Source: a virus. From it: 25,853 nt of DNA. Made by a program: the position numbers and the translations under genes. Below are positions 6,059-14,001 of this stretch, piece by piece (position 1 is the stretch's first letter; each line of letters begins with the position of its first letter). Where the stretch lies: positions 1 to 25,853 of the IMG/VR virus record IMGVR_UViG_3300005577_000078; one strand, 5' to 3'. The notes below the pieces were generated by a model. The model had not been told where the DNA came from, did no database searches, and saw only the letters and a program-made list of their open reading frames with translations.

Positions 6059-6849
6059 TACAGCCCACTTTGTTTTTTAAGAAGTGCGTCGGCCTGCATT
6101 CTTATGTTCTCTGGCATATCAGTAAAGTATGGGTGCTTGGCAGGGAATACAAGGCCGCTTTGAGCCATGTTTGTGGCAAACATCGGTTGTATGTCTGGGT
6201 ATGACAATTGGCTGGCTGGAGTAGGATTTACATTGCCTCTCTGCCTTACTGTAAGCCTGCATCCAAAGTGATTTGGCGGATAATATCTTTTTGCAAAATC
6301 ACTGTCCCACTTTACAATAATTCCGTCGAGGCTTCTACAGAGTGCTGTAGTCTGAGTGTCCAGCACGGCGTCAAATTCTATAAAGCCAAGCGTAGCCGCA
6401 TCTCGTTGTATCGCTACCCACTTACTTGCCATTTGACTGCCTGCTACCGCCAGATCGTACTCAGTAGCTCCATAGCGCTTTATAAACTGATCATTGATAG
6501 CGCTTGCCGCTTTTAGGAAATCCGATTTACTCAATAGCTTACCATCGGCGCCTATCAATGCGTCAGACAGTGCTCTGAGTTGCTGGTAGTTTTTAGCTGC
6601 TGAAAATTGCCAAACGTTTTTTTGTATCGCTGATAGCATTTCATAATCCGGCGTGTCATAATCAAACTTATCCAGGTCACCGCCAAAGGCATCGGTTACA
6701 CCCTTCCAGATTTCTTTTGCAAAGGCCGTAGTAACCGCCTCAGATATTTGAGCCTCGGATATTCCTTTTGTCTTCCATACTTCATCCACCATCTGAGCCA
6801 GGGCTGAGGCCATGTCGTCAGGGTTATAGCCAGCGCTCAAAGACGGCAT
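6058..6849 (-). CDS. Minor head protein (Mu gpF-like)
   Basis: This 263-residue protein belongs to the Mu F / SPP1 gp7-like minor capsid family. The diagnostic C-terminal half contains DAVLDTQTTALCRSLDGIIVKWDSDF (about 160-185) and PPNHFGCRLTVRQ (191-203), the cysteine pair and PPxHxxCR signature of the family. It follows the portal gene, as is usual. The annotated ATG leaves a 92-base gap after the portal stop, although the frame stays open through that gap and beyond, so a non-ATG upstream start is possible (see findings). Confidence 0.85.
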   Translation of the reverse strand: MPSLSAGYNPDDMASALAQMVDEVWKTKGISEAQISEAVTTAFAKEIWKGVTDAFGGDLDKFDYDTPDYEMLSAIQKNVWQFSAAKNYQQLRALSDALIGADGKLLSKSDFLKAASAINDQFIKRYGATEYDLAVAGSQMASKWVAIQRDAATLGFIEFDAVLDTQTTALCRSLDGIIVKWDSDFAKRYYPPNHFGCRLTVRQRGNVNPTPASQLSYPDIQPMFATNMAQSGLVFPAKHPYFTDMPENIRMQADALLKKQSGL

Positions 6850-6941
6850 ACAACAATCACAACCTATATGAAGCGTTTTAAGCTCGGCGTCAATTTCGCT
6901 AAGAGAAAGGCCTGGAAGCCCCGCTAACTTTTTACTGATAG

Positions 6942-8312
6942 TTAGGGGGCTGGGTCGAAAAAATCGGCCAGGGCTGTGCGGAGTTGGTCCCAGAAGCCTA
7001 ATGCAATGAGCTTCTCTTTTGCAGGCTTTTTGTCCGGTTTGGGCGGGTCTGTAGGTTCAGGGTTATTCGGGTCTTCCTCTGTAGGGTCTTCTGGGTTATT
7101 GCCTCCGGTCAGCGCCTTCTGAGCGGCGGCTTTGTCGGCCTCCATTTTACCCTTCAGCTCGTCGTATTTTTCCGGTTTGGGAATGCCATAAGTATTGTAC
7201 CAGTAGTCTGCCTCTACAGGTTCTTTCTGTGATACAATCTGATCAATTTCTATTTTTGTTTTCAGAGCGTCCAGGTCTAGCTCTTTTTCAAATACAAACT
7301 TGCCGCCCTCTACTACTGGATAACCGTAGGACTTTAGCACTTTCAAAAACTTATCACTATTGAGATAAGATTTCATATACTTAATATCCGACTTGGTAAT
7401 CTCCAGTTGTTGCTGGCCGTGCACTTTAGCCTGGGCATAACCTCCGCGCGAGCTGGTTTTTGTGGTTTCGGTATTGCCAAGTACTACAATGGCCATTTCA
7501 TCATTACAGGTATCTTTTAGCTTTTCCTGTAGCTGACCATCGCCATTGCTTTGCTTACCGTCCTTCATTTCAAACTGTGCCTGCTTAGGGATCATCATCG
7601 CCAAGCTGGAGCCAGACTCACGGAGTACCGTATCAACCTCCTCCTTAGTCTTCTGGTCGTAGGCATCGTAATAAATGATACGAACAGGCTGGCCGAATAT
7701 CTCTACATACTGCGCCCAGTCTGCAATGTCTCCACGCTTATATATGGCGGCGGGGGCGCATTTAAGATACAATCCTAAGTCTCTCTTTTTACCAAATACC
7801 CAAATATTGTCCAGGGCTTCATATTCGTAACCTTCGTTGCTGTATTGGTCTATAGTGATAAGGCCATACTCTGGCTTAATATGCCTGCGTGGAATTTCTA
7901 TCCAACAGAATTTTTCCCCAGGCTCAAACTCTACGCCACCACGCCCCCAAAAAGGCGTCTCCATTATTTTCTTCTGGAGCTCCCTAAACATTTCAGACTC
8001 TATCAGATCGTCGAAGGCGTCTACACGCATGCCATCTTTATCCTGGTAATAAATATTTTTATTTATTACCGCATCAATCCTTTTATTTACAATGCCTGTG
8101 AGAAAACCATCGAGGGTAATGTTTTCATAAAGGTTCATCAACTGCGCTGGTTGCGGGAACCATGACCGCTCCGCACTCATGAGCGCATTGAGATAATCCT
8201 GTATATCCTTACGGGTACGGTCTGCGCTGATTATATTAAGCTTACTTATTATAAGCGTTGGGTCTTTGTCCTCAGCGGTCTTAGTGACTACGCCAACTTT
8301 AGTTTCTTCCAT
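6942..8312 (-). CDS. Portal protein (Mu gp29-like, DUF935)
   Basis: This 456-residue protein would form the dodecameric portal at the head vertex through which DNA is packaged. It matches the DUF935 pattern: QDYLNALMSAERSWFPQPAQLMNLYENI near the N-terminus, FLTGIVNKRIDAV, a central WVFGKKRDLGLYLKCAPAAIYKRGDIADWAQYVEIFGQPVRI block (about 170-212) and TKTSSRGGYAQAKVHGQ (about 284-300). The C-terminal region has a low-complexity Pro/Asp/Glu/Lys linker (about 395-430) before a final short helix ending ADFFDPAP. It lies directly downstream of the gp36-like gene in the minus operon. Confidence 0.9.
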   Translation of the reverse strand: MEETKVGVVTKTAEDKDPTLIISKLNIISADRTRKDIQDYLNALMSAERSWFPQPAQLMNLYENITLDGFLTGIVNKRIDAVINKNIYYQDKDGMRVDAFDDLIESEMFRELQKKIMETPFWGRGGVEFEPGEKFCWIEIPRRHIKPEYGLITIDQYSNEGYEYEALDNIWVFGKKRDLGLYLKCAPAAIYKRGDIADWAQYVEIFGQPVRIIYYDAYDQKTKEEVDTVLRESGSSLAMMIPKQAQFEMKDGKQSNGDGQLQEKLKDTCNDEMAIVVLGNTETTKTSSRGGYAQAKVHGQQQLEITKSDIKYMKSYLNSDKFLKVLKSYGYPVVEGGKFVFEKELDLDALKTKIEIDQIVSQKEPVEADYWYNTYGIPKPEKYDELKGKMEADKAAAQKALTGGNNPEDPTEEDPNNPEPTDPPKPDKKPAKEKLIALGFWDQLRTALADFFDPAP

Positions 8313-8324
8313 AGCTGTGAATGG

Positions 8325-8762
8325 TTAATAAATATTTCTTCTCTTTGGGTTGCTGCTCCATTGCACTGTGGAGTCTTCTTTGAAGTCAGTAGTAGGATCA
8401 TCGGGCTTATATGGCCAGCCTTGTGGGTCTGCTTTGCCGGACTGTATTTTCTCCAGCTTTTTAATTGCGTCTTCATAGTCGGCACGTGCCAACTCTATGC
8501 TGATATTTGGATTAGAAAGTTTTGCCAACTTCCACCATACTATCGCCTTTACAATTTCTTTTAGCGCCGGAGCGTCAATCGTTGGAGGGGTAACGTTGTC
8601 ACCGAAAAGCTGGAGCAGATCAAAGCGACTCAAATACCACTTAGCCTCATCAACTGACTCCGCAATGTCTATGTCTACAATGGTATCGTCTGAGCGCACG
8701 ATGGCGTCTATGATTTCAGCGCGGCCTTTTGTTTTTAAATCGGTAATAGTAATAAATGCCAT
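8325..8762 (-). CDS. Mu gp36-like protein (DUF1320)
   Basis: This 145-residue protein starts MAFITITDLKTKGRAEIIDAIVRSDDT, followed by ESVDEAKWYLSRFDLLQLFG, the conserved opening of the DUF1320 / gp36 family of head-tail connector-like proteins. In Mu the gene lies after the capsid gene; here it lies between terminase and portal, a rearranged order also familiar in Bacteroidota Mu-like phages. Spacing is tight: three bases after the terminase stop and 12 bases before the portal gene. Confidence 0.85.
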   Translation of the reverse strand: MAFITITDLKTKGRAEIIDAIVRSDDTIVDIDIAESVDEAKWYLSRFDLLQLFGDNVTPPTIDAPALKEIVKAIVWWKLAKLSNPNISIELARADYEDAIKKLEKIQSGKADPQGWPYKPDDPTTDFKEDSTVQWSSNPKRRNIY

Positions 8763-8765
8763 AGT

Positions 8766-10316
8766 TTAAAATCGTTTATAGTTTAGAGGTCTTTTGAAAG
8801 TTTTGATATTGCCGACAGCTTGTACACTTACTTTTTCTTTAAGCTTATGTACTGCGCCCTCTACGGCGTCAGGCCCATCTAATTTTTTAGAGGTAGCGCT
8901 GGCGGCTTTGAACTGCGCCTCCAGCCGTAGCATGTGCGGATTTTCTTTTTCAGCACTGTTGAAAATTAAAAGGCCTAATCTGTTGAGCGCTTCCAGCGTG
9001 GCCTCTATACGTGTCCATTTCTCTGGCTTATCTCTATCGTCTGGAGTGATGGAAAGAATATTATTTTCATGTTCTGCTTTCCCTTTTTCATAAATCAAAG
9101 GCAAAAGCAATTGTTCGTAAAATGGATTTTGAAGGCCGTTGTTTTCTACATAAAAAAAAGTACTGATCTTGTTTGCAATCTCATTTCTGAATTTGTAGAA
9201 CCAATCAATAAAAATGCTGTTGGTAGTATTTTCAAGAAAGCAATTGTATATGTAAAACTTGCCCTCTTTATAGCCAATCATAACTACACATTTTGCGGAG
9301 TTCTGCGCCTTGCTTTTCATAGTAGGCTTATCTTTGTTGGACGGGCTGGGGTCTCCATATACTACCATCAATGAGAGCATTTTCAATGGAGGGCAGGCGC
9401 CCCAGGTCATTTCCTTAAAGGTCTTTCCCTGATTCATTGGGTTATTGAAATACTCTTTTTGAAAGCTTTCATAACTCACCGTGTTTTCAATATCGCGGAT
9501 GTCATCCTCACTGTTTTTTTCAGGCCAACTACTGAGGCCATTTTCATCCCTGATATTTACCAGCTCCACATCATTGGCATAGGCTGCGGCTCTCACGGCG
9601 ATACTATCCTCAGCGATAATATTATTGTCTATACAAATGAGGTAATCACCGCTAATGTCTACTGTAGGGATCACCGCCTGCTCAAACCAGTCCCATTGCT
9701 GCTGTAATCGCTCAGGGTTTCTACACACCTCATCATCGTCCAAATCGTCGGCAGTGATCACCGTTACCCTCAACGCCTCATTCCTTGTACCCCGTGGACT
9801 CTGGCCTGCGCCTACCGCACGGAAGGCGCAATTATTTCTTGTGATAAACTCGCCTCGTTCCCACTTACCTGGACGCTCTTGTACGCCATAGTCATTGATA
9901 ATCCTATTGTTTGCTTCGAGGTTAGCTTGATAAGGGTCTAATAAGCGCTGAGCGTTGTCTGCGCTCTTACTTAGCAAGAGCATGTTTACCGGGAACTTCT
10001 GAACAAACATTTTGTAAAATATTTCAAACATCCTCCGGGTAGACTTGGAGAGTCCACGTGCCCAGGCTCTGCGCTGGTAAAGGCGGTTAGCACCTAATAC
10101 TTTCTTCGTACTTTTTTTATGAAAAGCCGCAGGCTCACAAAAGCAATATTTTGGAAAATAATATTTAAACCACTCCTCTGGGTCTGCTTCCAGTTTTTTT
10201 ATCCGCTTGGCTTTCTGCTCTGGCGATTCGCTCAGGTCAATAGGAGTGCTGTTTTTTAGCGCTACTAAAAAATCGTCCCATTCCTGGAGTGCTTGCTTGT
10301 CTGTAATGTTTTTCAT
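8766..10316 (-). CDS. Terminase large subunit (Mu gp28-like)
   Basis: This 516-residue packaging motor is an N-terminal ATPase plus C-terminal nuclease. The ATPase has a Walker A-like RGLSKST (87-93) and a Walker B-like VTVITADDLDD (184-194). The nuclease has an RNase H-like first strand with VVYGDPSPS (acidic D322), FFYVENNG (387-394) and a final acidic motif DGPDAVEGA (480-488). The length fits the family. Its start overlaps the stop of the small subunit gene by an ATGA arrangement, so translation is probably coupled. The motifs leave little doubt; subfamily assignment is by general resemblance. Confidence 0.92.
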   Translation of the reverse strand: MKNITDKQALQEWDDFLVALKNSTPIDLSESPEQKAKRIKKLEADPEEWFKYYFPKYCFCEPAAFHKKSTKKVLGANRLYQRRAWARGLSKSTRRMFEIFYKMFVQKFPVNMLLLSKSADNAQRLLDPYQANLEANNRIINDYGVQERPGKWERGEFITRNNCAFRAVGAGQSPRGTRNEALRVTVITADDLDDDEVCRNPERLQQQWDWFEQAVIPTVDISGDYLICIDNNIIAEDSIAVRAAAYANDVELVNIRDENGLSSWPEKNSEDDIRDIENTVSYESFQKEYFNNPMNQGKTFKEMTWGACPPLKMLSLMVVYGDPSPSNKDKPTMKSKAQNSAKCVVMIGYKEGKFYIYNCFLENTTNSIFIDWFYKFRNEIANKISTFFYVENNGLQNPFYEQLLLPLIYEKGKAEHENNILSITPDDRDKPEKWTRIEATLEALNRLGLLIFNSAEKENPHMLRLEAQFKAASATSKKLDGPDAVEGAVHKLKEKVSVQAVGNIKTFKRPLNYKRF

Positions 10317-10765
10317 TTTTTGATAGAGGCGTGTAAAAATGAATTCCAGAACTCAGATACTTCCAGCGCTTGCTCCATACTCCCTGTCTGTTGAAGGAAT
10401 TTTAAAAACCTGATACCAGATTCTACCAAGTCGGCAATAGCTAAATCAGTTTCCATGTTTCGGATAGCGGCGGTAAGCTTTATCATAATGTCTGCTTGCT
10501 TAGTATCGGCGTATCCTTCCGCTGATTCACTTATGAGAGTATTGAGCTTTTCCAATTGACCATATAAGAGGTTTATCTGTTCCTCTTTTGAAATCAATAA
10601 GCGGTTTCTGAGTGATTTCCAATTACCATCGGTCACCCATTTACTCATAGTCTTTTCTGAAACGCCAATCCGTTTTGCAATAATTTTCCCCTCTTCTTTC
10701 TCCCTGGTATAAAGAATTTTTGCTAAGTATTTTTTTTCGTCGTTGGTGAGTTTTTTGCCTTCCAT
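10313..10765 (-). CDS. Terminase small subunit, HTH type (gp27-like position)
   Basis: From the ATG at 10765 this is a 150-residue protein opening MEGKKLTNDEKKYLAKILYTREKEEG. It contains a helix-turn-helix (KIIAKRIGVSEKTMSKWVTDGNWKSLRNR, residues about 27-55), followed by a helical oligomerisation region. This is the usual design of small terminases that recognise the packaging site. An upstream in-frame ATG at 10816 would add 17 unlikely residues and run to the edge of the operator dyads, so the shorter start is preferred. It is the first gene of the minus operon and overlaps TerL by four bases. Confidence 0.82.
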   Translation of the reverse strand: MEGKKLTNDEKKYLAKILYTREKEEGKIIAKRIGVSEKTMSKWVTDGNWKSLRNRLLISKEEQINLLYGQLEKLNTLISESAEGYADTKQADIMIKLTAAIRNMETDLAIADLVESGIRFLKFLQQTGSMEQALEVSEFWNSFLHASIKK

Positions 10766-10815
10766 GTGGTAAAGATTACACCTTAAAGAGGCGTTTAAAA
10801 ATCGCATTTCTATCA

Positions 10816-10856
10816 CTATACACTTACTGTATAGAGACTATACAAAAACAGTATAG
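10816..10856. promoter_or_regulatory. Two tandem perfect dyads, probable operators of a divergent control region
   Basis: The element CTATAC-N7-GTATAG occurs twice, at 10816-10834 and 10838-10856, separated by AGA, giving a 22-base period of about two helical turns. The inner half sites also form a palindrome (GTATAG-AGA-CTATAC). It lies between the divergent packaging and capsid operons, close to the expected minus-strand promoter. Binding by a phage repressor or late activator is inferred. Confidence 0.7.
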
Positions 10857-10870
10857 ACTCTGAATGCCAG

Positions 10871-10903
10871 TTTGCAAAAGGCCTTCAGACATTGCAATAT
10901 TTG
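10871..10903 (+). promoter_or_regulatory. Possible Bacteroidota-type promoter for the capsid/tail operon
   Basis: TTTG at 10871-10874 and AATATTTG at 10896-10903 (seven of eight to TAnnTTTG) are separated by 21 bases, close to the -33/-7 pattern of Bacteroidota sigma-ABfr promoters. It lies 15 bases beyond the operator dyads and 34 bases before the protease gene. Such short motifs occur by chance, so support is modest. Confidence 0.3.
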
Positions 10904-10936
10904 TGCTCAACGATACAAAAACGAAACGTCGAGTAA

Positions 10937-11899
10937 ATGGACAACAAGTTCAAAAAAATTGATAAGGAGTTTGTACTGAGCGATAGTTCAGTGAACTGCT
11001 ACGGGTTTAGACTTATGACCGATGGTTATCAGTTAGACCAGTTTCAGAAAAACCCTATCGGTTATTTGATGCACAACCGAGACGCCGGAGTACTTGTAAG
11101 ATGGGAAGACCTACGCATTGACGGAGACCAGTTAAAAGGCAAGCCAGTAATAAACATGGCAAATCCTAAAGCACAGCAAACAATTGACGAAATCGAAAAC
11201 GGGTTTCTAAATGCCGCTTCTGTTGGTCAGTTGGTAGTGCTTAAATATACTGACGATCCAGCGCTTAAACTTCCTAATCAATCAGGCCCAACAGTCACTC
11301 AATGGTATAACAGAGAGTGCTCACTGGTGGACATCCCTGGCAACTACAATGCGCTCGTGCTTTACGATGAACATGACAACGAAATCAATCTCGCCGACTT
11401 TACAAAACCTAAAATTTCAAAAATGGAAAACAAAACTTTCACGCCTGCCATGCTGGCGGCTATGAACCTGAGCGATAAGTCTACTGATTTGGAAATCGCA
11501 AAGTCTTTCAATGACCTTGTAGCAAAGGCGGCTAAGGCCGATAAGCTGGAGCAGGATTTGAAAGACCAAACCGCCAAAGCCAATAAGGACGTGGTAACAG
11601 CCATGTTGCATACTGCGCTGACGGTAGATAAGAAAATCACCAAAGAAACCAGCGACAAGCTTGCTGTGAAATTTGAAAACGATCCTGAAGGATTGAAGGA
11701 CTTGCTCGCCTCTATCCCTGTGCATCAAAGCATAGTAGACAAGCTGAAGCAAGGTAACGGCGAATTAGATAAAGACCTTGTCGGAAAAACATTTGATGAG
11801 CTTCACCAAATGGGCAAACTCGAAGAGGTGAAATTGAAGGCTCCTGATGTATACAAAGAGCTATATAAAGCAAAATTTGATAAAGAGCCAACAGTATAG
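10937..11899 (+). CDS. Prohead serine protease fused to scaffold domain
   Basis: This is a 320-residue protein. Residues about 1-155 look like a prohead maturation protease of the U35/S78 type: MHNRDAGVLVRWEDLRID with candidate catalytic His46, and NGFLNAASVGQ with candidate nucleophile Ser95. Residues about 163-320 are helical, charged and Lys/Glu/Asp-rich (KADKLEQDLKDQTAKANKD), typical of an internal scaffold. Mu uses the same design (gene I protease with nested scaffold Z). It directly precedes the capsid gene, as expected. An internal ATG at 11423 could start a separate scaffold protein. Confidence 0.8.
   Translation: MDNKFKKIDKEFVLSDSSVNCYGFRLMTDGYQLDQFQKNPIGYLMHNRDAGVLVRWEDLRIDGDQLKGKPVINMANPKAQQTIDEIENGFLNAASVGQLVVLKYTDDPALKLPNQSGPTVTQWYNRECSLVDIPGNYNALVLYDEHDNEINLADFTKPKISKMENKTFTPAMLAAMNLSDKSTDLEIAKSFNDLVAKAAKADKLEQDLKDQTAKANKDVVTAMLHTALTVDKKITKETSDKLAVKFENDPEGLKDLLASIPVHQSIVDKLKQGNGELDKDLVGKTFDELHQMGKLEEVKLKAPDVYKELYKAKFDKEPTV
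11423..11899 (+). CDS. Possible nested scaffold protein, internal start in the protease gene
   Basis: The in-frame ATG at 11423 (residue 163, MENKTFTPAMLAAMN) lies at the junction between protease and scaffold parts and is preceded by an A-rich stretch like other starts in this phage. A product from here would be the 158-residue helical scaffold alone, as with Mu Z or lambda Nu3. There is no direct evidence of initiation. Confidence 0.35.
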   Translation: MENKTFTPAMLAAMNLSDKSTDLEIAKSFNDLVAKAAKADKLEQDLKDQTAKANKDVVTAMLHTALTVDKKITKETSDKLAVKFENDPEGLKDLLASIPVHQSIVDKLKQGNGELDKDLVGKTFDELHQMGKLEEVKLKAPDVYKELYKAKFDKEPTV

Positions 11900-11961
11900 T
11901 TTTCAAACACTCAGCAACCAACAACCAGACAACCAATTTAAAAAATTAAATACAACCAGCT

Positions 11962-12876
11962 ATGGCAATACAAGTAGAGATATGGGTCAACTACATTATG
12001 ACCAGACTTTGGAAGGACAACGCCTTTCTGATAAATGCATTCAATGACGATCAATACGTAGTAGGCGGTAGAATCGTACACATCCCTCAACCAGGAGCAA
12101 AACCTACTATTGTAAAAAATAGAAGCTCACTCCCTGCCACTGCGGTAAAAAGAACGGATACCGACATCACCTATACCCTGGATGAGTATACTACTGATCC
12201 TACCCTGATCCCAGATGCTGATAAAGTGGAGTTGTCTTACGACAAAATTACCTCTGTATTTGGAGACCATGCCGGGCAGTTGGTAGATACTGTAGCCGAT
12301 GATATAATCATCAAATGGTTAACAGGTCTTGGGTCAGGATTGTTCATCCCAACCACCGGAGCGGCTACTGCTTCAGCTACCACTGGACAAACAGGCAATA
12401 GGCATGGTATGGCGTTGGCTGATTTGAGAAAGGCTAAGCTGGCCATGGATTTGCAAAAGATACCAACTACTGACCGATACGCTTTGATTGAGGCGAACAT
12501 GTTGGACCAGATGAGTTCTGAAATGAATGTGACGACATACAGAGATTTCTCTTCCTCTTATGATCAGGCCAGTGGTACAGTAGGAACACTTTACGGCTTC
12601 AAAATATTCCAACGTAGTGATACAGCTATGGCAGCTACCTCTACCAATGCGATCAATGCGCTTGGCGCTTCTGTGGCCGCCACTGATAACGTGGTGAGTT
12701 TCTGCTGGCAGAAAGACGCCGTAACCAGGGCGATTGGAGATAAGAAAATGTTTGAGAACCCAAATCGTGCTGAATTCTATGGTGATATCTATAGCGCCTT
12801 GATGAGATCAGGCGCGAGAAGACGCAGAACTGACGATGTGGGAATTATTCCGATCGTACAATCTGCGGCATCCTAA
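11962..12876 (+). CDS. Major capsid protein
   Basis: This 304-residue protein fits an HK97-fold capsid by size, position and pattern: an N-terminal arm, a mixed alpha/beta central part (SYDKITSVFGDHAGQLVDTVADDIIIKWL), a DRYALIEANMLDQM spine-like segment, and a C-terminal FCWQKDAVTRAIGDKKMFENPNRAEFYGDIYSALMRSGARRRR block in which a surface strand is followed by the typical tail seen in Bacteroidota phage capsids. It follows the protease/scaffold gene and is followed by a terminator-like hairpin. Confidence 0.85.
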   Translation: MAIQVEIWVNYIMTRLWKDNAFLINAFNDDQYVVGGRIVHIPQPGAKPTIVKNRSSLPATAVKRTDTDITYTLDEYTTDPTLIPDADKVELSYDKITSVFGDHAGQLVDTVADDIIIKWLTGLGSGLFIPTTGAATASATTGQTGNRHGMALADLRKAKLAMDLQKIPTTDRYALIEANMLDQMSSEMNVTTYRDFSSSYDQASGTVGTLYGFKIFQRSDTAMAATSTNAINALGASVAATDNVVSFCWQKDAVTRAIGDKKMFENPNRAEFYGDIYSALMRSGARRRRTDDVGIIPIVQSAAS

Positions 12877-12910
12877 AATATAAAAAACAACCCCTGATCC
12901 TGTAAACCCT

Positions 12911-12944
12911 GCTCCCGGCCCTGTAAGGTCGGGGGCGAATTTTA
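12911..12944 (+). terminator. Terminator-like hairpin after the capsid gene
   Basis: GCTCCCGGCC (12911-12920) pairs along its whole length, with two G-T pairs, with GGTCGGGGGC (12927-12936) around a six-base loop, followed by GAATTTTA. The T tract is short, so it may be partial and set the ratio of capsid to downstream lysis and tail transcripts. Confidence 0.6.
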
Positions 12945-12950
12945 AGTAAG

Positions 12951-13460
12951 ATGAAAAAAATTATTACCAATATTTTAGACGGCTTTGAGTATCTCTCAAT
13001 CACCGAGTTTGCACACAGCCTCGTACCGACTGTTAAATACAACTTAATGGCGATGGTACTTATATTATCGGCAGGCCTTGGCTGGGTCGATAAGATTTTT
13101 GGCCTATCGGCTCTGGCTGTGGGAGCTCTGGTACTGGTGATGTTTGCAGAGCTCGGCTCTGGTATCTATGCCAGCCATGTAAAAAAGGAAGAGTTTAGTA
13201 GCAAAAGACTGAGCCGATTTGGGGTAAAGATAGCGTGCTACCTGATACTTATCTCGGTCCCTTATATTCTATATGACTCTGCCCATGCCCATGGCAATAC
13301 AGTAGCGGCTTACTTATTTGAGTGGATGCATACTTTCCTTATGATTCAGGTAGTAGCGGAAAACATTATTTCCATACTTGAAAATGTGGCGGTGATACAG
13401 GGAAAAGATAAAAACTTTTGGATAGAAAAAATTAAATCAAAAATAACCGGAACATTATGA
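12951..13460 (+). CDS. Holin (phage holin family)
   Basis: This 169-residue membrane protein has three or four hydrophobic helices (about 30-48, 52-72, 93-110 and 118-140). The segment ELGSGIYASHVKKEEFSSKRLSRFGVKIACYLILI resembles the toxin-secretion / phage lysis holin family. It would form the lesion in the inner membrane that releases endolysin. It opens a lysis cassette: the lipoprotein gene overlaps its stop by an ATGA, and an M15 peptidase follows. Confidence 0.78.
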   Translation: MKKIITNILDGFEYLSITEFAHSLVPTVKYNLMAMVLILSAGLGWVDKIFGLSALAVGALVLVMFAELGSGIYASHVKKEEFSSKRLSRFGVKIACYLILISVPYILYDSAHAHGNTVAAYLFEWMHTFLMIQVVAENIISILENVAVIQGKDKNFWIEKIKSKITGTL

Positions 13461-13939
13461 AAAATATTTTAATACTACTCTCGCTAGCCCTTTGTATCGC
13501 TATATGTAGCTGCAATAGGAGCGTAAACAAACATCAATCTTTTACTGATGTAAAAAAAGAACAGCTCACCGTGAAAAATGATTCTAATCATTTGGTAACT
13601 GAACAGGTGAACGAAACCACTCAGCACTATGGCGATACTTTAAAAGCCTCGCTCAGCTTTGATAATACCTCAATGACTGATAGTGTGGAAAGCTCGGGCA
13701 TATCTATAAAAGGTACTCTTATAAAAACTGAGGGCGGATATAAGCTTAAGATAAACGCTATAGCCAAGCCTGTGGATGTCGTCAATAGGAATACTCTTAA
13801 AACAGATGATAAGCAGCTCATACACGAATCTATTGTAATTGATAATGATAGTACCGGAGTGACTGAAGATGTCAAAAAAAAAGTACGGGAGTCGGAACCT
13901 CATTTAAATTGTGGGCCTTGCTCTTCTTTCTCCTGCTAA
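13457..13939 (+). CDS. Spanin-like lipoprotein, probably frameshifted at its 3' end
   Basis: The zero frame gives 160 residues. The N-terminus MKNILILLSLALCIAICSCN is a lipoprotein signal with a lipobox-like ICS-Cys (Cys19), so the mature protein would sit in the outer membrane. A polar, beta-rich periplasmic region follows. The zero-frame C-terminus (VRESEPHLNCGPCSSFSC) looks spurious. In the -1 frame, entered at the A9 run 13874-13882, the protein would instead gain a strong transmembrane helix and a basic tail and end with an ATGA overlap to the next gene. Lipid anchor plus C-terminal transmembrane helix is the layout of a unimolecular spanin, which fuses outer and inner membranes at lysis. 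Context (holin before, peptidase after) supports this. Confidence 0.7.
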   Translation: MKNILILLSLALCIAICSCNRSVNKHQSFTDVKKEQLTVKNDSNHLVTEQVNETTQHYGDTLKASLSFDNTSMTDSVESSGISIKGTLIKTEGGYKLKINAIAKPVDVVNRNTLKTDDKQLIHESIVIDNDSTGVTEDVKKKVRESEPHLNCGPCSSFSC

Positions 13940-14001
13940 TACTATTACTCTATCTGGCTTACCGACTTTACAAGTGGTATAAAAAAAATAGAATACTATG
14001 A
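13874..14001 (+). other. A9 frameshift site and -1 frame extension of the spanin-like gene
   Basis: The A run 13874-13882 is in frame as AAA AAA AAA, a classic slippery context (A AAA AAA G). From codon 13882 the -1 frame reads 39 residues: STGVGTSFK, a hydrophobic helix (LWALLFFLLLILLLYLAY) and RLYKWYKKNRIL, with TGA at 13999-14001 overlapping the next ATG at 13998. The full product would have 181 residues. Programmed frameshift, transcriptional slippage and a missing A in the sequence all fit. Confidence 0.7.

Noticed and set aside
6208-6516. Plus-strand 102-residue frame inside the gpF-like gene, and many other frames opposite the structural genes
   Set aside because: They are antisense to genes with clear family motifs and lack their own context, so they are shadows.
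10766-10816. Longer start of the small terminase at 10816
   Set aside because: The extra 17 residues (MIEMRFLNASLRCNLYH) are not typical of the family and would place the start within the operator dyad; the ATG at 10765 begins a normal small terminase.
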